DNA from: Strongylocentrotus purpuratus
Taxonomy: Eukaryota; Echinodermata; Echinoidea; Camarodonta; Strongylocentrotidae
Assembly (NCBI RefSeq): GCF_000002235.5
Contig: NW_022145605.1
Location: 485,001 to 549,000 of the forward strand
Direction of reading: 5' to 3'
DNA length: 64,000 nucleotides
Shown here: positions 47,556-60,509 of the stretch, in pieces
Layout: each line of letters begins with the position of its first letter
Numbering within the stretch: position 1 is the first letter of the stretch
Notes under the pieces: generated by a model
The model's database searches: none
The model's input: the letters and a program-made list of their open reading frames with translations, nothing else
Told to the model about the DNA's origin: nothing
Position numbers and translations under genes: made by a program

Positions 47556-50232
47556 TTTACTTATTATCTATTGATCAGTAAACTTTCTCAACGCCATGTT
47601 CAATTTATCTTTGTCCAATGCGTGGCATGCACACTGATCCAAGACAAAATGTTAAAAGTGCTATAGACCGTGCTTTAATTATTGCCAAAAACAAGTGGGA
47701 TAGCAATATAATACAACAAAGAAAATCAGTTAGGAATTCTTCGTCTTTGGAAGACGTAAAGTATTTTAAATATTTTATGCAAAACAAGGGGAATTATCCA
47801 AATTTTTAAGAAATAGAAATGAATAGAAGGTAGTGTGTGTGTGTGGATGTGGCTTCATAAAATATAAGAGACACAGATTTCAAATTGTTGGAGTGAAGTT
47901 TAAAAAAACAAACTTATTTCTATAAACTATAAAATAAATACGTCTTCATTTAAAGTAAGTCAACCTATTCATTTGATAATTTCTACGGTAGTCTCTATTC
48001 AGAATAAATCCTCTTCTTTGACCGTATATTTCAGAAAAATGCTGGTCATTTTTTCCTCTTTGGTCAACCATAATCGTTGACTTTTGCTTCACCTCTTTAG
48101 CGATCATTGCACTTTCTGGTTTTTATACTGACTGTTATCTCTTTATTTGACAGTTAGCATCAACTGGGTCTTTCAGGAGGGGTTTTACTCTGTTCAAACA
48201 TCCCTGAAGAATAAGAAGAATTAAACACTACCCAACAATGCTTATTTCCACCGTTTAATCCTGCCTCCTCTTTGCACAATAATCATTCATCATTTTAATT
48301 TTTTGATTGAGTTGCGAATTCCGTTCATCTAACCATCCACCCCGGCCGGCATCCACGCCCGTAAGCGTTTAACAGAGCGGCATCGATAAAATATTATCCC
48401 ACTTTTGAATAAGAGACTTTGCTGGGCTTATTTTGGCTTTGCGTCTGTTTTGTTGTTCCTATATTCCTCAAGGCTGATAGAAAAAGCACATGAACCTCAA
48501 TTTTGTTGTTCGGAATGGCCTTGTATCGGTCGTGTTCCCCCATTTGTACGTTTATTCTTATTGAATTGCTTTCTGTAAATAGTTCGAAAGAGTCTAGAAG
48601 TAACAATGACTGTAGTGGTGTATTGTAAGAGACCAGTGATAACACAGAGGAAACTATTGGTTGTCAAACCAATAAACCATCCCTATTTTCCTCTCTCTCC
48701 CCCTAAAGCTTTTTCTTTCTTTTGAAAAGAGCGGTGGATAAGAGAATCAATTGCTTTGCACTTCTGAGCTGGAAGTTACTAATAGAGGATCATAATGGAT
48801 GACATTGGGTACGAATGACTGTCCATTTATCATGTCATGTCGTGTCAAACAACACCAACAAATAACGAACTTGAATAGAAGCTAAGAGCTTAGTCTACCC
48901 AGTCAGACCAAAGATGGATGATTTGAGAGGTTTACAGTAACACGCGAAGTCTGCTATCTATTGTAATGTAACCTGTAGTAGATTTCAAGTTGTTTAATTA
49001 ACTGTGATGGCTGCTCTCACGGATGTATGATGATATATAATGTAATACAGGCGGTGTAATATTTGAAGATACACATCAATAGAGACTTTATTGCTAAGCT
49101 TTTAGGAATGATTCGTGTGTTATTGACATCAAAGGAGTATGATCGATTGTTATCTGGTTCGGTATGATAAACATCATCATTCTATACATGTACACATTGT
49201 AAAACATAAATTACAACGCTGCAGCAGAGTTGTAACGCAGGATTTCATTTAAAGATAGTTTGAATTTTAAAGAAGCTTCGTTTGTCTCGCAAAGTTCCAG
49301 TGAAATTCAAACTTAAAACTAAATTTGTTTCTAAAAAACCCCAAAAAGAAAAGAAAACAAAAACAGCAACTAACAAACACAGAAAAAGGAGTCATTTCTT
49401 TGTACCTTTTCGACGAGCTTTCACACTCCACACTACAAAAACATTATCTTTTCTTTCTGAAGCTTTGCATTAAGGATCAAATGTTAGAAGAATGAATATG
49501 TTAATCATTTGAATTTGATGTTCCTGATAGTACGATGAATGACGAAATCGGATGCATAGGCATCAGAGACCACGTGATCGGGATAATCGGCCTATCGGTT
49601 AGCAATCGGCAACAGTGGTACACATTGGCTAAATATTGTTTCATTACACTACCGGTTTGCGTTGGCTTACGCTTAAAACTATGCTTACACTAAGGAGAAA
49701 GACTAGTCGTCTGTCCCTATTTGTAGATGGGGAAAAAGATCGGTGAACGTTATTCCGTCTTGGCAGACGGTTCCATAGCTTTTGTTAAAGTGTTTTGAAA
49801 GAGCCTTTGACATTTTTGTCTTTTTTTGTTAATCTTCATATTCCTATGTTTTACATTTTGCTCTATGATTTCTGTACAATATGCGACTGCCGACAGCAAT
49901 TTTTAACGCCATGCAATGTACACATTTTGTTTGTAAGTTTGTTGTTTCGGTGAATAGTAGCTTAAACTTATTCACTAATAATTGTGTCGTATTTTCCAAA
50001 ATGACTTTCAATTGAAGTCCCTCCACATTGAGTTATTTCAGTTTTCGTTACAATACACACTTTAACACAAGAACTGACAAAAAGACACTGTTTTTAGAAT
50101 GTGACGAGAAGTAACTTTATATTAAACAAAAATACGCCTCATTTTGACTGACTACCCCAGTGCAAAATAATGCAACATTCCTCACAACTAGACGCTATGA
50201 AATATTCTCTCTGTTACAACTATTATTCCAGC
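47556..50232. other. AT-rich stretch; one unrecognised small frame
   Basis: The plus-strand frame at 47618-47809 (63 codons, rich in Lys, Asn and Ser) has ordinary composition but matches nothing I know. The Lys-rich frame at 49282-49473 looks like low complexity. No other feature. Confidence 0.4.
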
Positions 50233-50350
50233 CTCTCTCTCTCTCTCCCTCCCCCTCTCTCTCTGTCTCTCTCTTTCTCTCTATCTATCTCTCTGTCTCT
50301 CTATCCCCCTCCATCCCTCCCTTCATCCCTCTGCCCCTCCCGCCCCTCTC
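50233..50350 (-). repeat. CT-rich microsatellite tract
   Basis: CT dinucleotide blocks mixed with CTAT, CCCT and CTGT, becoming C-rich to the right. Both plus-strand frames here are artefacts. Confidence 0.9.
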
Positions 50351-50837
50351 TTTCTCCCCATCTCACTTTCTCCCTGTACCTACTGTAGCCTACTGGAGAT
50401 CAAGAGTGCTTTCTTCCTGATATATCACTAAGGATCTTATAAAACTATGTAATGAATATCAATAGTAAAGACAGAATACCTCCCAGGTCAGACGGAACAG
50501 TTTCAGTAGGAGAAACGTGACTTCATACAACATTGTTATTGTCCAGGACTTAGACCTAGCGTCTAGGTTTGTGTGGTCCTGGTCTAAGTCATGTGTCTCA
50601 GTCTGATTGTCAGTGTTGTCTAGAGACAGAAGACAATATTGACAAAAATGGTCACAGACTTCTAAAGGTGCTTATTTTTTACTTTATGATTAAGGCTTAC
50701 GTCGGCATGATCGGGGCAATGTAAAATCGTACATGTATCAAAAATCAACGTAGGCAAAAGTCGACATGCACATTTTCTGTTGTTGCTTTATATATTTATT
50801 TTGTTAAAATACACCTTATAAGCGCGCAGTCATCATT
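50351..50837. other. Unannotated stretch with an inverted repeat
   Basis: A perfect 10-bp inverted repeat GACTTAGACC (50547-50556) and GGTCTAAGTC (50581-50590) flanks a shorter one (CCTAGCGTCTAGG). Related TTAGTCTTAG/CTTAGACTAA words recur at 51231-51270. No RNA gene recognised. Confidence 0.45.
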
Positions 50838-51112
50838 AAGATAATAATGACAATAGAAGGTTCTTGTATAGCGCCCATGTCTGTCAGACTTAACACTCCT
50901 AGCGCTCGACAACTACCACAGCTTTAGCATGACTGCCATTATGGCGCCCAAGCATTTCAAGGAGTTAATACCTGACAGGTACCCATTTACACCACCTTGG
51001 TCGAGTGTTGCACATGCAGATTATTTCTTGCCAAAGGACATAAGTGTCGCGGCGAGACTCGAACCGCGAACCATGTGATCCACAGTCCGGTGACGTATCC
51101 ACTAGACCACAG
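50838..51112 (-). mobile_element. tRNA-derived SINE, minus strand, nearly full length
   Basis: Read on the minus strand: an A box GTGGTCTAGTGG (51099-51110), identical to the start of tRNA-Glu-type genes, then a B box GGTTCGAGTCTC (51054-51065). The body includes AAATGGGTACCTGTCAGG and GGGCGCCATAATGG. The 3' end GGGCGCTATACAAGAACC runs into an AT-rich ATTATTATC tail. The tRNA part is degenerate in its stems and body sequence follows, so it is a SINE and not a tRNA gene. Its 3' end recurs at 44389-44448 and perhaps 2918-2968. The plus-strand 193-codon frame from 50997 starts in the antisense of this element. Confidence 0.8.
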
Positions 51113-53742
51113 TTTCGTGTTTTCTAAATTTGTCCCTGTCTACAACAACACCGGGAAATTTGTTTTCGGACTAGGTCACACGATTACTGTCTTGAGTAGT
51201 CGGTCACAGGGGACCCTGGATCTCAACTTTAGTCTTAGCAAGATCAAGTTTGGTCTTAGCCTTAGACTAAATGCGGTTTATGTGGCCGATAGAGGGCACC
51301 ATCATCATCAATCATATTTGGCTATAGCCTCGGGGGTTCATGTCAAAATTCGGCTTTTTGGACTCCCAAACCTCGAGATGAATGGGAGTTCCGTAACAAT
51401 AGCCAGTGTGCCTGCAGAACAGTGGCTTTCTTCTCGTCAGCTCGCTTACCTCAGCTCTGCGATAGAAACGATTCATGCGACTGTAACCATGAAACACAAA
51501 AAGAGAGATAGAGAGAGGGAGGGAGAGAAAGAGGAAGGAATAAAAAGAGAGAAAAATAGGCTGGAATTTATTGCTTGAAAAGGGGTAAACGTTCGGTCGT
51601 TTTATGCCCGATTCGCTGCTTTTTGTTAGCTGCAACTGCTTGTTGATCCCAACTCTTTGGAACAGTTGTGAAAACTATTGGGGCAAAGTGGGGCATGGAG
51701 CTGGCAGGATTAGACCAACCATTGTGGCGGGTTGCTTTGATGCTGTAGTCGAACGGGCGAGTTGCGGCCGCGGGGCATCCCTAAAAAAAGGGCCTATAGT
51801 TGGACTGGCGTACTTACACGGCCACCATACATGCCCCCCTAGCTCCTCAGGATCAACCTACCAAAAGTACTTTGCAGGCATTTTACCCCCTCTCCTCTCC
51901 CTCTTTCTTTAACGACCACTTGGTTGATGAAAGAAACTGGGTGACGATTAGCGGGGAGGTACATGGTTCCAGGGCTGCAAAAATACAAACTTTCCGAAAA
52001 TAATCCGCAACTTTTGAAACTTTTTTGTGGCTCTTTGAAATCATAAGTGTTTAGATGTTTAATACTTCCGCAGTTGGTAGAACTTTGACAAGGAGATAAG
52101 AAGCTTAGAATGCATGATAGAGATCAAATTCTAGCAAAAAAGTGCAAATTTGAAATGAGTGATTTGGCTATGTTTTTTTTATTTTCTCTGAACTAAAAAG
52201 AACTGCCGCCACGTAAACCGGAACATTGTTAGACGAAATGTACTTGAATTATATAAATGTTAATGAAACTAATATCTGCCAGCACATCACCAATATATAT
52301 AAAATACATGAAGAGAGAAATACTGATCAGAGCGGTGTGCGTTATTTCAAACTAGGTAGAAGGATGCGAAATCTTCATTTAATCGACAAACCCTGATCCT
52401 AACTCTAACCCGTACAGATTGTGTTCGTTGTGTATCTTGATATTATAGTCTTTCGTCAAGCAAAATCAGTTCGCATTTGACTTTCTTCGACAGATCAGGG
52501 GAAAGTGAAAAATTCATTTGACCGGGAGGTCCTCGATTCGATATGAAATCCACACACTATGCATATAGATACAGCATGACTTGTCGATTATAAAGACTGA
52601 CAGCTGTAGGTCCTTAGATCGCTTACCATCAAGCATATAGGCCTACATGATTTTAAATGAACATCGAGATCAACAATATTTTGTCTTAAACCTCTTTAAG
52701 CCTCTGAATTGCCTTGTTGTTTCATCGGTGGTATGTTATGTGCCTCCCGCCCGTGCACCATTTCTAAAGATAATGGAACATAATTTGTGTATCAATAATT
52801 TTACAAATATATATCATCATAGGATGAAATTGAACATTTGAAAAATGATTTTGATTCGGTTTGAAAAAGACTGGAGAAAATCCAAACAATCGCATACATC
52901 CTCATGAACGTGTAACACCGAATAGAGACATCATGATACATCGATAGTGAAAATAGTAACAAACAGTCGTAAATGAAATCAATTCTATTCATATGATTCC
53001 GATTAATGTTAAAACAACTTATGTATAGCCTCACTCGTAATAGCGGCAATGAAATAAATACATTAATATAACAAAGTTTGTTTTCCTCTTTGGTATAATA
53101 AGAAGCCAGTAGAGTGTGTAAATGTATGCAGCACCTCGATGCCGAATGTTCCCTTGTTAATATAGTCACACTAACCGATTTCATTGTCTGGGATTTTCAA
53201 GGGATGAAAACACAACTGTTTGTGCCATCAAATGTTTGCCTATTTATCACATGAGAACGATACATCATATATACACATTAACGCGACACAGCATACAGAC
53301 TCTGATATGATAACACACACCCCAAGCCTCATATATCACTGTACAGTAAATGACGCAGAACACAGCTTTCTTTTCCAACAATCTCAATGAATACACTCTT
53401 GATTGGATTATGAAAATATTATGATTCCTAATCGAACTTTATGAATAATACACATTAACATGACGAAATATAGAAACGCAATGTATCGAGCTGAAGGACA
53501 AACAAGTAATTTGACTGATATTTTTAGATTTTTGTCAAGGACACGGGATACACACAATTACGTTTCTATATTCTTCAAAGTTTTAGACATCTCCTTTGAT
53601 TTTTTTTTAGAAAGACAGCGATCTACATTAACTCCTTGCATGCCAGATGAAATACAGATCTATTGCTTTTGTGTGTATACTCAGAGCAGCATTTGCATTT
53701 ATAGCACAATAAAGTAAAGGCGTAGAACTCATGCTTGTCTGC
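51113..53742. other. Unannotated stretch
   Basis: No gene recognised. About 51130-51900 is somewhat GC-richer than the rest and is open on the plus strand to 51578, but the predicted protein has no motif and a Lys/Arg/Glu repeat tail from a GA patch near 51505. Confidence 0.4.
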
Positions 53743-54380
53743 TTAAGGCCCGGTCACACAGCCTTTCGCGTCTGTATCGCGGGTAAAATTTCGCGATTTT
53801 TTTTTGCCCGCGGTTGCCCGTGGTGGAAAAATGTGCAAAATTGGCTTACCCGCGGTTTACCCGTGGTATGCCCGCGGAACAGACACCGGCGACTGTTCCG
53901 CGTCCTTATCGCGGGTGAAGCGCGGCGGTACCGCGGCCTACCACGCTTACACGCGGTACACACGCTAATGCACGTGATAACAACGCGGTACAGACGCGGA
54001 ACAAACGTGCTATGACCGTGCTCCACCCGCGATTACCCGCTAAAATTTCGCGTCCAATTCCGCGTGTAACCACGTCTTAACCGTGGCCGTAGCACGTCCT
54101 AGCACGTTCGTTCCGCGTCTGTACCGCGTCTTTACCGCGTGTGTACCACGTGTACCGCCCGCGATTACCCGCGGTCTAAATTTTTGGGCAGCCCAAAACT
54201 TTTTCGCGCGGCCAACCGCGTGTGAATTTCTTACCGCGTGTAACGACGGGTAAAGTACGGCTGTATCGCGTCTTTATCGCGACCTCAAAGCGTCCAACAG
54301 CGTCTGCTTCACGGGCAGAAATTTTTGGCCGTGATTCGGCCGCGATACGCCCGCCGGAGGGCTGTGTGACCGGGCCTTTA
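53743..54380 (+). mobile_element. CG-rich TIR element flanked by TTAA/TTTA
   Basis: The ends are perfect 17-bp inverted repeats, GGCCCGGTCACACAGCC at 53747 and its complement ending at 54376; weaker inverted similarity (TATCGCGG) continues to about 37 bp. The left flank is TTAA (53743-53746) and the right TTTA (54377-54380), consistent with a TTAA target duplication carrying one mutation. The 630-bp interior is built of degenerate short repeats of CGCG-containing words (ACCGCGT, CCCGCGG) with several AAAATTTCGCG islets and CACGTG words. CpG is very frequent against an AT-rich background. No transposase; the 94- and 90-codon frames are composition artefacts. Non-autonomous, perhaps piggyBac- or Kolobok-like by target site only. 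Orientation is arbitrary. Confidence 0.85.
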
Positions 54381-56628
54381 GACTTAGGCCTCTGGATAAT
54401 TTCTAGGAATAAACGTTATGTATGCTAATCAAGATATATCAATTTGAATTACTCAGATCTGCTGACTTACGTCTGGGACCAACCCGGCTTAGGGTATGAG
54501 TTTGGTTGGACAGTCATTCATGAACTGTAAATGAAGCTAAACACAACACTTTACGTAAACATGAATTGAATGAGCATTATCTGATAAGACATAGAACTTA
54601 TGTATTCGAGACACACTGTATAGACCCATTTGGTTACTATGCAGACAGGCTAGAAAGACTTCAATACACAACTTACACACATTCACCATGTTAATACATT
54701 CTTGAACGGATAACCAGGGTAACAACTAAATTGAATACAAACCTTTAAATAAATAAATTGAACAAGTATTGTATTTAAAGTAGAAACATCTATATCAATT
54801 TAATGCAAACAATTAAAGCTAGATTGATACATATGGCGTTCGGACATATACGTCATCATATGTTCATCACAATTAAGTTATATATATTTTTTTTAAATAC
54901 CGAGTTATATTAATTTATCTAAATAGATCTGTGTTCCGACTTTAAACACCAGCAGGATAGTGGTGTGATGAAGGTCTTTACGTGGTCTTGAACGTGTGAT
55001 AGCAGCAGGGCGAGGATGTGACCATGGACCTACTACGACTTTGAAATGATGGCAGAGAATTAATTGTTTTGTCTCTTGTTTTTGGTTAAACAATTGGAAA
55101 CCACCATGTGTTTGACGAGGGTAGCTTGTTTGAATACATGCTCGTCAAGGCTCGTTGGATCATCGTGGTTTATCATACGACCGAGCACAGGTGTGTGTGA
55201 GACTCATCAGGTAACATCATCCCAAAATATCTTTTTTGATAAATAGAAAATGAAAAGAGAAGAGGATATCCGATAGGTCACATGGTTATTGAACCATTAA
55301 GCTCCGCTGTAAAGCTCTCATAAACAAGCGTTTGGCAAGCGTTTAGTACAGGAGTTTATCACTTGTATCTCAATGGTGCTCAATGCATCTTTTAACCGTA
55401 TTATGCGTGTATCTGATCAAAGTGGCTCACATGATAGTTTTTGCATTTCTGATGATTTCGCTTGAAAACTATTTTCAACCTGAAATCTGATATTGGAATT
55501 GGAATTGGAATTGGTAGAACATCAGATAATAATTGTGTACATTCACCTACCAGCCAGTACAGGTCTGTTTGTCTTCGTAGAAATCGCCTGCTTATGGCTG
55601 TGTTCATGTTATTGTATGCACTGATGTGTAAGATTGTTTTTCCTAAAATGATATTGGAAAGGATACCATACATACATGCACAATTGATTCTCAATACCGC
55701 ACCAATATGGACAAATTTCATAACCTACAATGGGTCTGGTAAAACTGATGTAGACTTTGTCTACTGTAGAATTGAAATGAGCGGGTAACGTGTATCAGAT
55801 CAATATTGAAATTCATGATTGGATTGATTCAACATGGATGATTTCTTATTTAAACACATATCCCATGCATATATCAGAAACGCATATAAATCAATAAATC
55901 TGCCTTTATAATATTCTGGAATTTCATATTGAGGGAAAATGTTATTCTCTCTTTGAGTGAAGAGTTATTTACTTGAGTTTTAAATGCTTAAAGTAAATGA
56001 TTTTGAATATGTGAGTCATTTGGGAACAAGCAATAATGTTGAAAAGTATTCAAAAGAAAAAGATAACTGTAGAATGGTTGAGATTTTTTACAATAAAATA
56101 GCCCACGATGTATGCCTTTCATCTGTAACTGTAAGCATTGGCTTACACTATGCCGATCTAAGCAACCCTGTACACATTGTACATGTGGAAATTATGTAAG
56201 AATTGTCATTCAAACAGAGATCAACATTTCTGAATAATCTTATAAATATTTTCTCTAGACTTTCTCCTCTGTTACCGTGTAAAGACTGTATAATTCTAAA
56301 TGCAATGGTTGTACAACGAATCATGTTGTCTGTTACGGTGTGTTTGTGTGGGTCGGTGTGGGAGAGACGAAACAAAATGGAGCATACAAATAATAAAATG
56401 GCGGCAAGATGAAAGGAACTTACATGAGACAAATAGTCTAGATATCAAAGGTGAAAAATATTTCATCTGGTCATGGTTCGCTGGCCCATGTTCGTCAACG
56501 AGATCCGATCTCTATTATGCGCTATTTTCTGCTCTGTGGATCACGGCGAAATCCTTTTCTTTTAACTGTTTCGCTCTTGCTTGAACTCTGAACAAACAAA
56601 ACATGCAAATAAATACATCGAAAGAGGG
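54381..56628. other. AT-rich stretch, nothing recognised
   Basis: Includes a small ATTGGA hexanucleotide repeat (about 55493-55517). Opposed frames of just over 100 codons at 55401-55788 cover each other and have no recognisable motif. No gene supported. Confidence 0.45.
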
Positions 56629-56680
56629 AAGGAGAGAGAGAGAGAGAGGGAGGGATATAGAGAAAGGGAGGGAGAGAGAG
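56629..56680 (+). repeat. GA-rich microsatellite
   Basis: GA blocks with GGGAGG interruptions. Confidence 0.9.
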
Positions 56681-56851
56681 CTAAAGATTGAGGAGAGCCA
56701 AAGAGCGGGATAATGAGAAAGAAATACTAAGATAATGTTGGTGATGGTGGGAGAGAGAAAGAACACTGGAGATATAGAGAGAAGTGTGGAAAAGATGAAA
56801 GAGAACCTTGCGTGGATTGATCGATAGAAGAGATAGAGGAGAAAGAGACAA

Positions 56852-56854
<3 letters not shown>

Positions 56855-56882
<28 letters not shown>
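56855..56882 (+). repeat. (GA)n microsatellite
   Basis: Second, purer GA run about 200 bp from the first; the sequence between is purine-rich. Confidence 0.95.
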
Positions 56883-56885
<3 letters not shown>

Positions 56886-58454
56886 CATTTTGAAAAGATC
56901 GCGCTTAAAATGATTCAGATTGAACGAATAATATTGATTGTTGCTACTGATTTCAACGTGTATTGATTGTGGTCAATGAGACATGACTTTAGATTTCTTT
57001 CCGACTTCATTGTGTGTAAAATTTGTCAAGTTTTGTTTGATTTTGAAATCCTGATTGTATTGCCGAAGTTTGAATGATGATCGCAATGATCACCAACCAC
57101 CCCATTCTATATCTTCTTGTTGAGTTATCTTTTTCCAGTTACCGAGAATGTATGAAAAGAAAATGTTATCGCGTAGGCTCTTTGAAGAGCTAATAGACCA
57201 TGGGTGAGATATATTTATATAAAGTTTGCTGCCTGAAATCGAAAAAAAATGCATTGCGTTTGTTGATGTATTATAGACAATAGTATATATTTACTATGGA
57301 TTTGATGTAACATACGAAACCAGTATCCAGACATTTAACCCGGGCAGGTACCCCTAGAACTACTGCCCCTACAATGAAGCTCACACACAACAACCTACGT
57401 AAGATAGACCTAACTACCCCTTGGGAACTACTCGAAAGTGATTGTCCTTTAGATAATAACGAGAAGTAATGGTCTGTGGTAGTGGTCCGGCGGTCGTTGT
57501 CCCAGGGATGGTTGTCCTAGTGTAGTTTCTCGATGGGTAGTTACCAAGTGGGACTTTTCCATGGATGGAGTATAGACCTAGGATCTACCATTACTACGGA
57601 GTCATATCGGACATCTGGTGGGGGGGGGGGGGGGAGGGGGAGAGGGACTGATGGAAAATGAAACAATAATTATGTGTAATGATACGAAAGGGTCATCTTT
57701 CTTTTTCTTTTTCAAAAGATATTCTAAAACTGAATTCTAACAGGATGTTCAAAACATTCGTCGAAATGAACCTAAATAGTATGTTATCTGTATATCACAG
57801 ACAACCAGCCCGTGAAAACACACAGCACATTATTTAGGAATGGGTATTATTGAAGGTGATCGATTGTGATTAAAAAGTTGGTCTAATTATTGTTGCTGTG
57901 ACGAGGACGAGGACAATGATGAGCGTAATATCAAATTGCAAAACAGACTGAACTGAAAGTCTGACTATCGCCGTCCAAAGAAGCACAACAAACAGGGAAG
58001 TAAAGACGATGTAAAATTACCTGGTACTACATGACACGCTAAATATAAACTGTTTATGCTTGAAATAACCATGGAGATAGACATTCCGCAAATTATTTTA
58101 CGCTTGCCGTCCTGGTTGTTTGTTTGTTTGTTAATCTACAAGGAAAAAAATGTATTGTTTAATTATCCATTTATTTTTGGCTCCGAGCGAGATTATTGTG
58201 CGAATAAACCTTGCAGATAAAGCGCAGATAGACACAAGTACATCTTTCACTTCGAAAAGTGTTTTAATCTTTTCGAATTCACTCGTATATTGTGCTCCCA
58301 TAACATTACGGTCCGATTTTCTAGAGTAAAGATTCTGTATATTTCAACAGTACCTTTGAAGTATTACACGCCTGGCTGGTACACTCGATGTTGTCAGACT
58401 TGTTCGGGGTCATGTGGGGTCGTTCACAATGACCACCCTTGGTTCCCTCATTGA
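56883..58454. other. Unannotated stretch with a poly-G tract
   Basis: G run at about 57620-57641 with one A. AACTACCC and GGGTAGTT words at 57405-57545 hint at a decayed inverted repeat. No gene. Confidence 0.4.
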
Positions 58455-58885
58455 CCGAGCTTTGGAGACCGGGAGAGCTGTCATCTTACTGGATGTGGGG
58501 TAAATGATGTTCACTTTGACATAGGGGTGTGAAGGGGATGGGTAGCTGGAGGAGTGGGAGGGGGGGGGGGGGGGGTCATGGGCAGGCTGTGTTGGGGATG
58601 CAGGTTGACTTTGAGTGATACCGAACTTTGGAGACCGGGGTAGTTGCCATCTTGATTTGAGGTAAATGGGGTTCACTTTGACATAGGGGTGTGAAGGGGA
58701 GGGGTAGCTGGAGGAGTGGGAGGGGGGGGGGGAAGTCATGGGCAGCCTGTGCTGGTGTTGCTGGTTGACTTTGAGTGATACCGAACTTTAAAGACCGGGG
58801 TAGATGTCATCTTTATTTGTGGTAAATGGGGTTCATTTTGACATAGGGGTGTGACGGGGAGGGAAAGTGGAAGGTGGAGAAAGGG
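58455..58885 (+). repeat. Tandem repeat, about 2.6 units of 160-166 bp with G runs
   Basis: The word TTTGGAGACCGGG (TTTAAAGACCGGG in the last unit) recurs at 58461, 58627 and 58787, giving spacings of 166 and 160 bp. Each unit holds GTTCACTTTGACATAGGGGTGTGA followed by GGGTAGCTGGAGGAGTGGGA; the first two units then have a long G run (about 58558-58577 and 58720-58732). Much of the spacing difference comes from G-run length. The third unit is incomplete and diverged. Minus-strand Pro/Ser-rich frames are artefacts. Confidence 0.9.
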
Positions 58886-60505
58886 AAAAGAAGGGGGAGT
58901 AGGGGTCACGTCTATGATATTTTGATAGGTACCGTATGAGTTTTGGGGATAGCCTATATCGGGTTTGCCCATCGTGGCAGTAGTGAACTTGGTGGTGGGG
59001 TGACGAAGTTTAGTTTACGATGGGAAAGAAGGGAATGTGGCAGGGGAGGAAGGGTTGAAAGGCCAGAATGAAGTAGCGGTACATGCTGTTACGTGGCGGT
59101 GTAATAGATGTAATACGTGGAGCATATCTTCTCTTCCCTTAAAAAAAGATGATGGGAAAATCATGAAATCTAGTACTTTTGAGCACTATTCTAAGCACAA
59201 TTTTAAGCATAATTGTATATCTAGTTGTTCATGATGGTAAACTAGTTTTTGTTTTCTTCGGTAGGTTGATGAAAATTCGTTGGTAATATATATATATATT
59301 CTTCGACTTGGCCTAGACGACTTACTTTGCAACTATTTCATTACGATCCAAGACATGGTTTCCAAATATATATATGTTGTCTATTAGATTAGTTGAATTC
59401 AAGTAGAAAGTCCGCTTACTCATGTTGATATCTTTGCCCAAGTTTAAGAATCAATTATTTTAGCTAGCTACCTTGTTGTACTATTAAACAAAGCGACTTT
59501 GCGATAAGCATGTACTATATTTAAAGAAATATAAATAATTACTTACAGCCCATCTGAACTAGTATGAGAGGGTATATAGACTCATTACAGTTTTGGTTGG
59601 TAGGAAATCTGGGTTATGAAAGAAACAATCATCTAGTCAATAATCCTCTCTTCATCTTTCATCCTCCATTTCAGCTTTTCCCTTTGTCGTGTATTTTCAT
59701 TGCTGTGTTTGTTGGTTGTGGTAGTGGTAACGGTGGTATTGACGGATATTGAGGAGGAGGCTAGAAGACCCACAAACCTAATTATTGTCCCACCCCATCC
59801 TATAGCATGCAGACGTCCTATCATTCACCCTTTGAACTGACTCGACGGGGCGGTCGATCCCCTCTCGAAGCACCTGTTTCAAACCCATCCTACTCGCGTG
59901 GCAGATTGGAAGCGACGCGCTCGCATACTTGCCGTCATATCCCCTACATGACCGAGCAACTATTTGCACTTTCTTTCACCGCTCGGTCGTTGGGGTCTGA
60001 CCCAAACTTGGTCACTTTCTTAAGCTTTCTTAACCCATTCACTCTCAATCCAGTATAAACACATCCCCTGTAGGTAGGTGCTACCAGGAGCAGATCAAGC
60101 CGCGTCCCACCACACCATCATCATTACCATGATTATCAGCACATTTATCGTCTACACGATCACGGTCTCCATGGTTGCCATGTATTCTTCCTTAACGCCA
60201 AGCATGGAGTCTTGATGCTAATCTGGTATAATGATATGAAACACTTTGTTTCAGAAAGATATTACAAGGGGTTGCAATTTTAGCATTGTTGTATAAGGTG
60301 TAAAGGTCAAGCAGTCACACGAACCATCTGCATATTACAGGCTTTTTTGCAAATTTTACCTAAATAGTAATACCGTTTTTGCATGTTGTTGATAGCGTAT
60401 CTAATTGATGTAGCCTATATATAAAACAGAGTAACCTAACCTTTTTTTCTTTTATTTGTCCTGATTTGCCTAGGGGCGATCCTGAGACCTTCCTTCACCC
60501 CTCTG
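58886..60505. other. Unannotated stretch
   Basis: No gene recognised. A frame at 59807-60058 has ordinary composition but no motif; (TA)n occurs near 59287-59300. Confidence 0.4.
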
Positions 60506-60509
60506 CAAC

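Noticed and set aside
50997..51578. 193-codon plus-strand frame, the longest in the window
   Set aside because: It starts in the antisense of a SINE, has no recognisable domain and ends in a Lys/Arg/Glu low-complexity patch.
53731..54026. Arg-rich frames of 94 and 90 codons on opposite strands
   Set aside because: Both arise from the CGCG-rich composition of the TIR element.
55401..55788. Overlapping frames of 106 and 108 codons on opposite strands
   Set aside because: No recognisable motif, mutually antisense, and no splice or promoter evidence.
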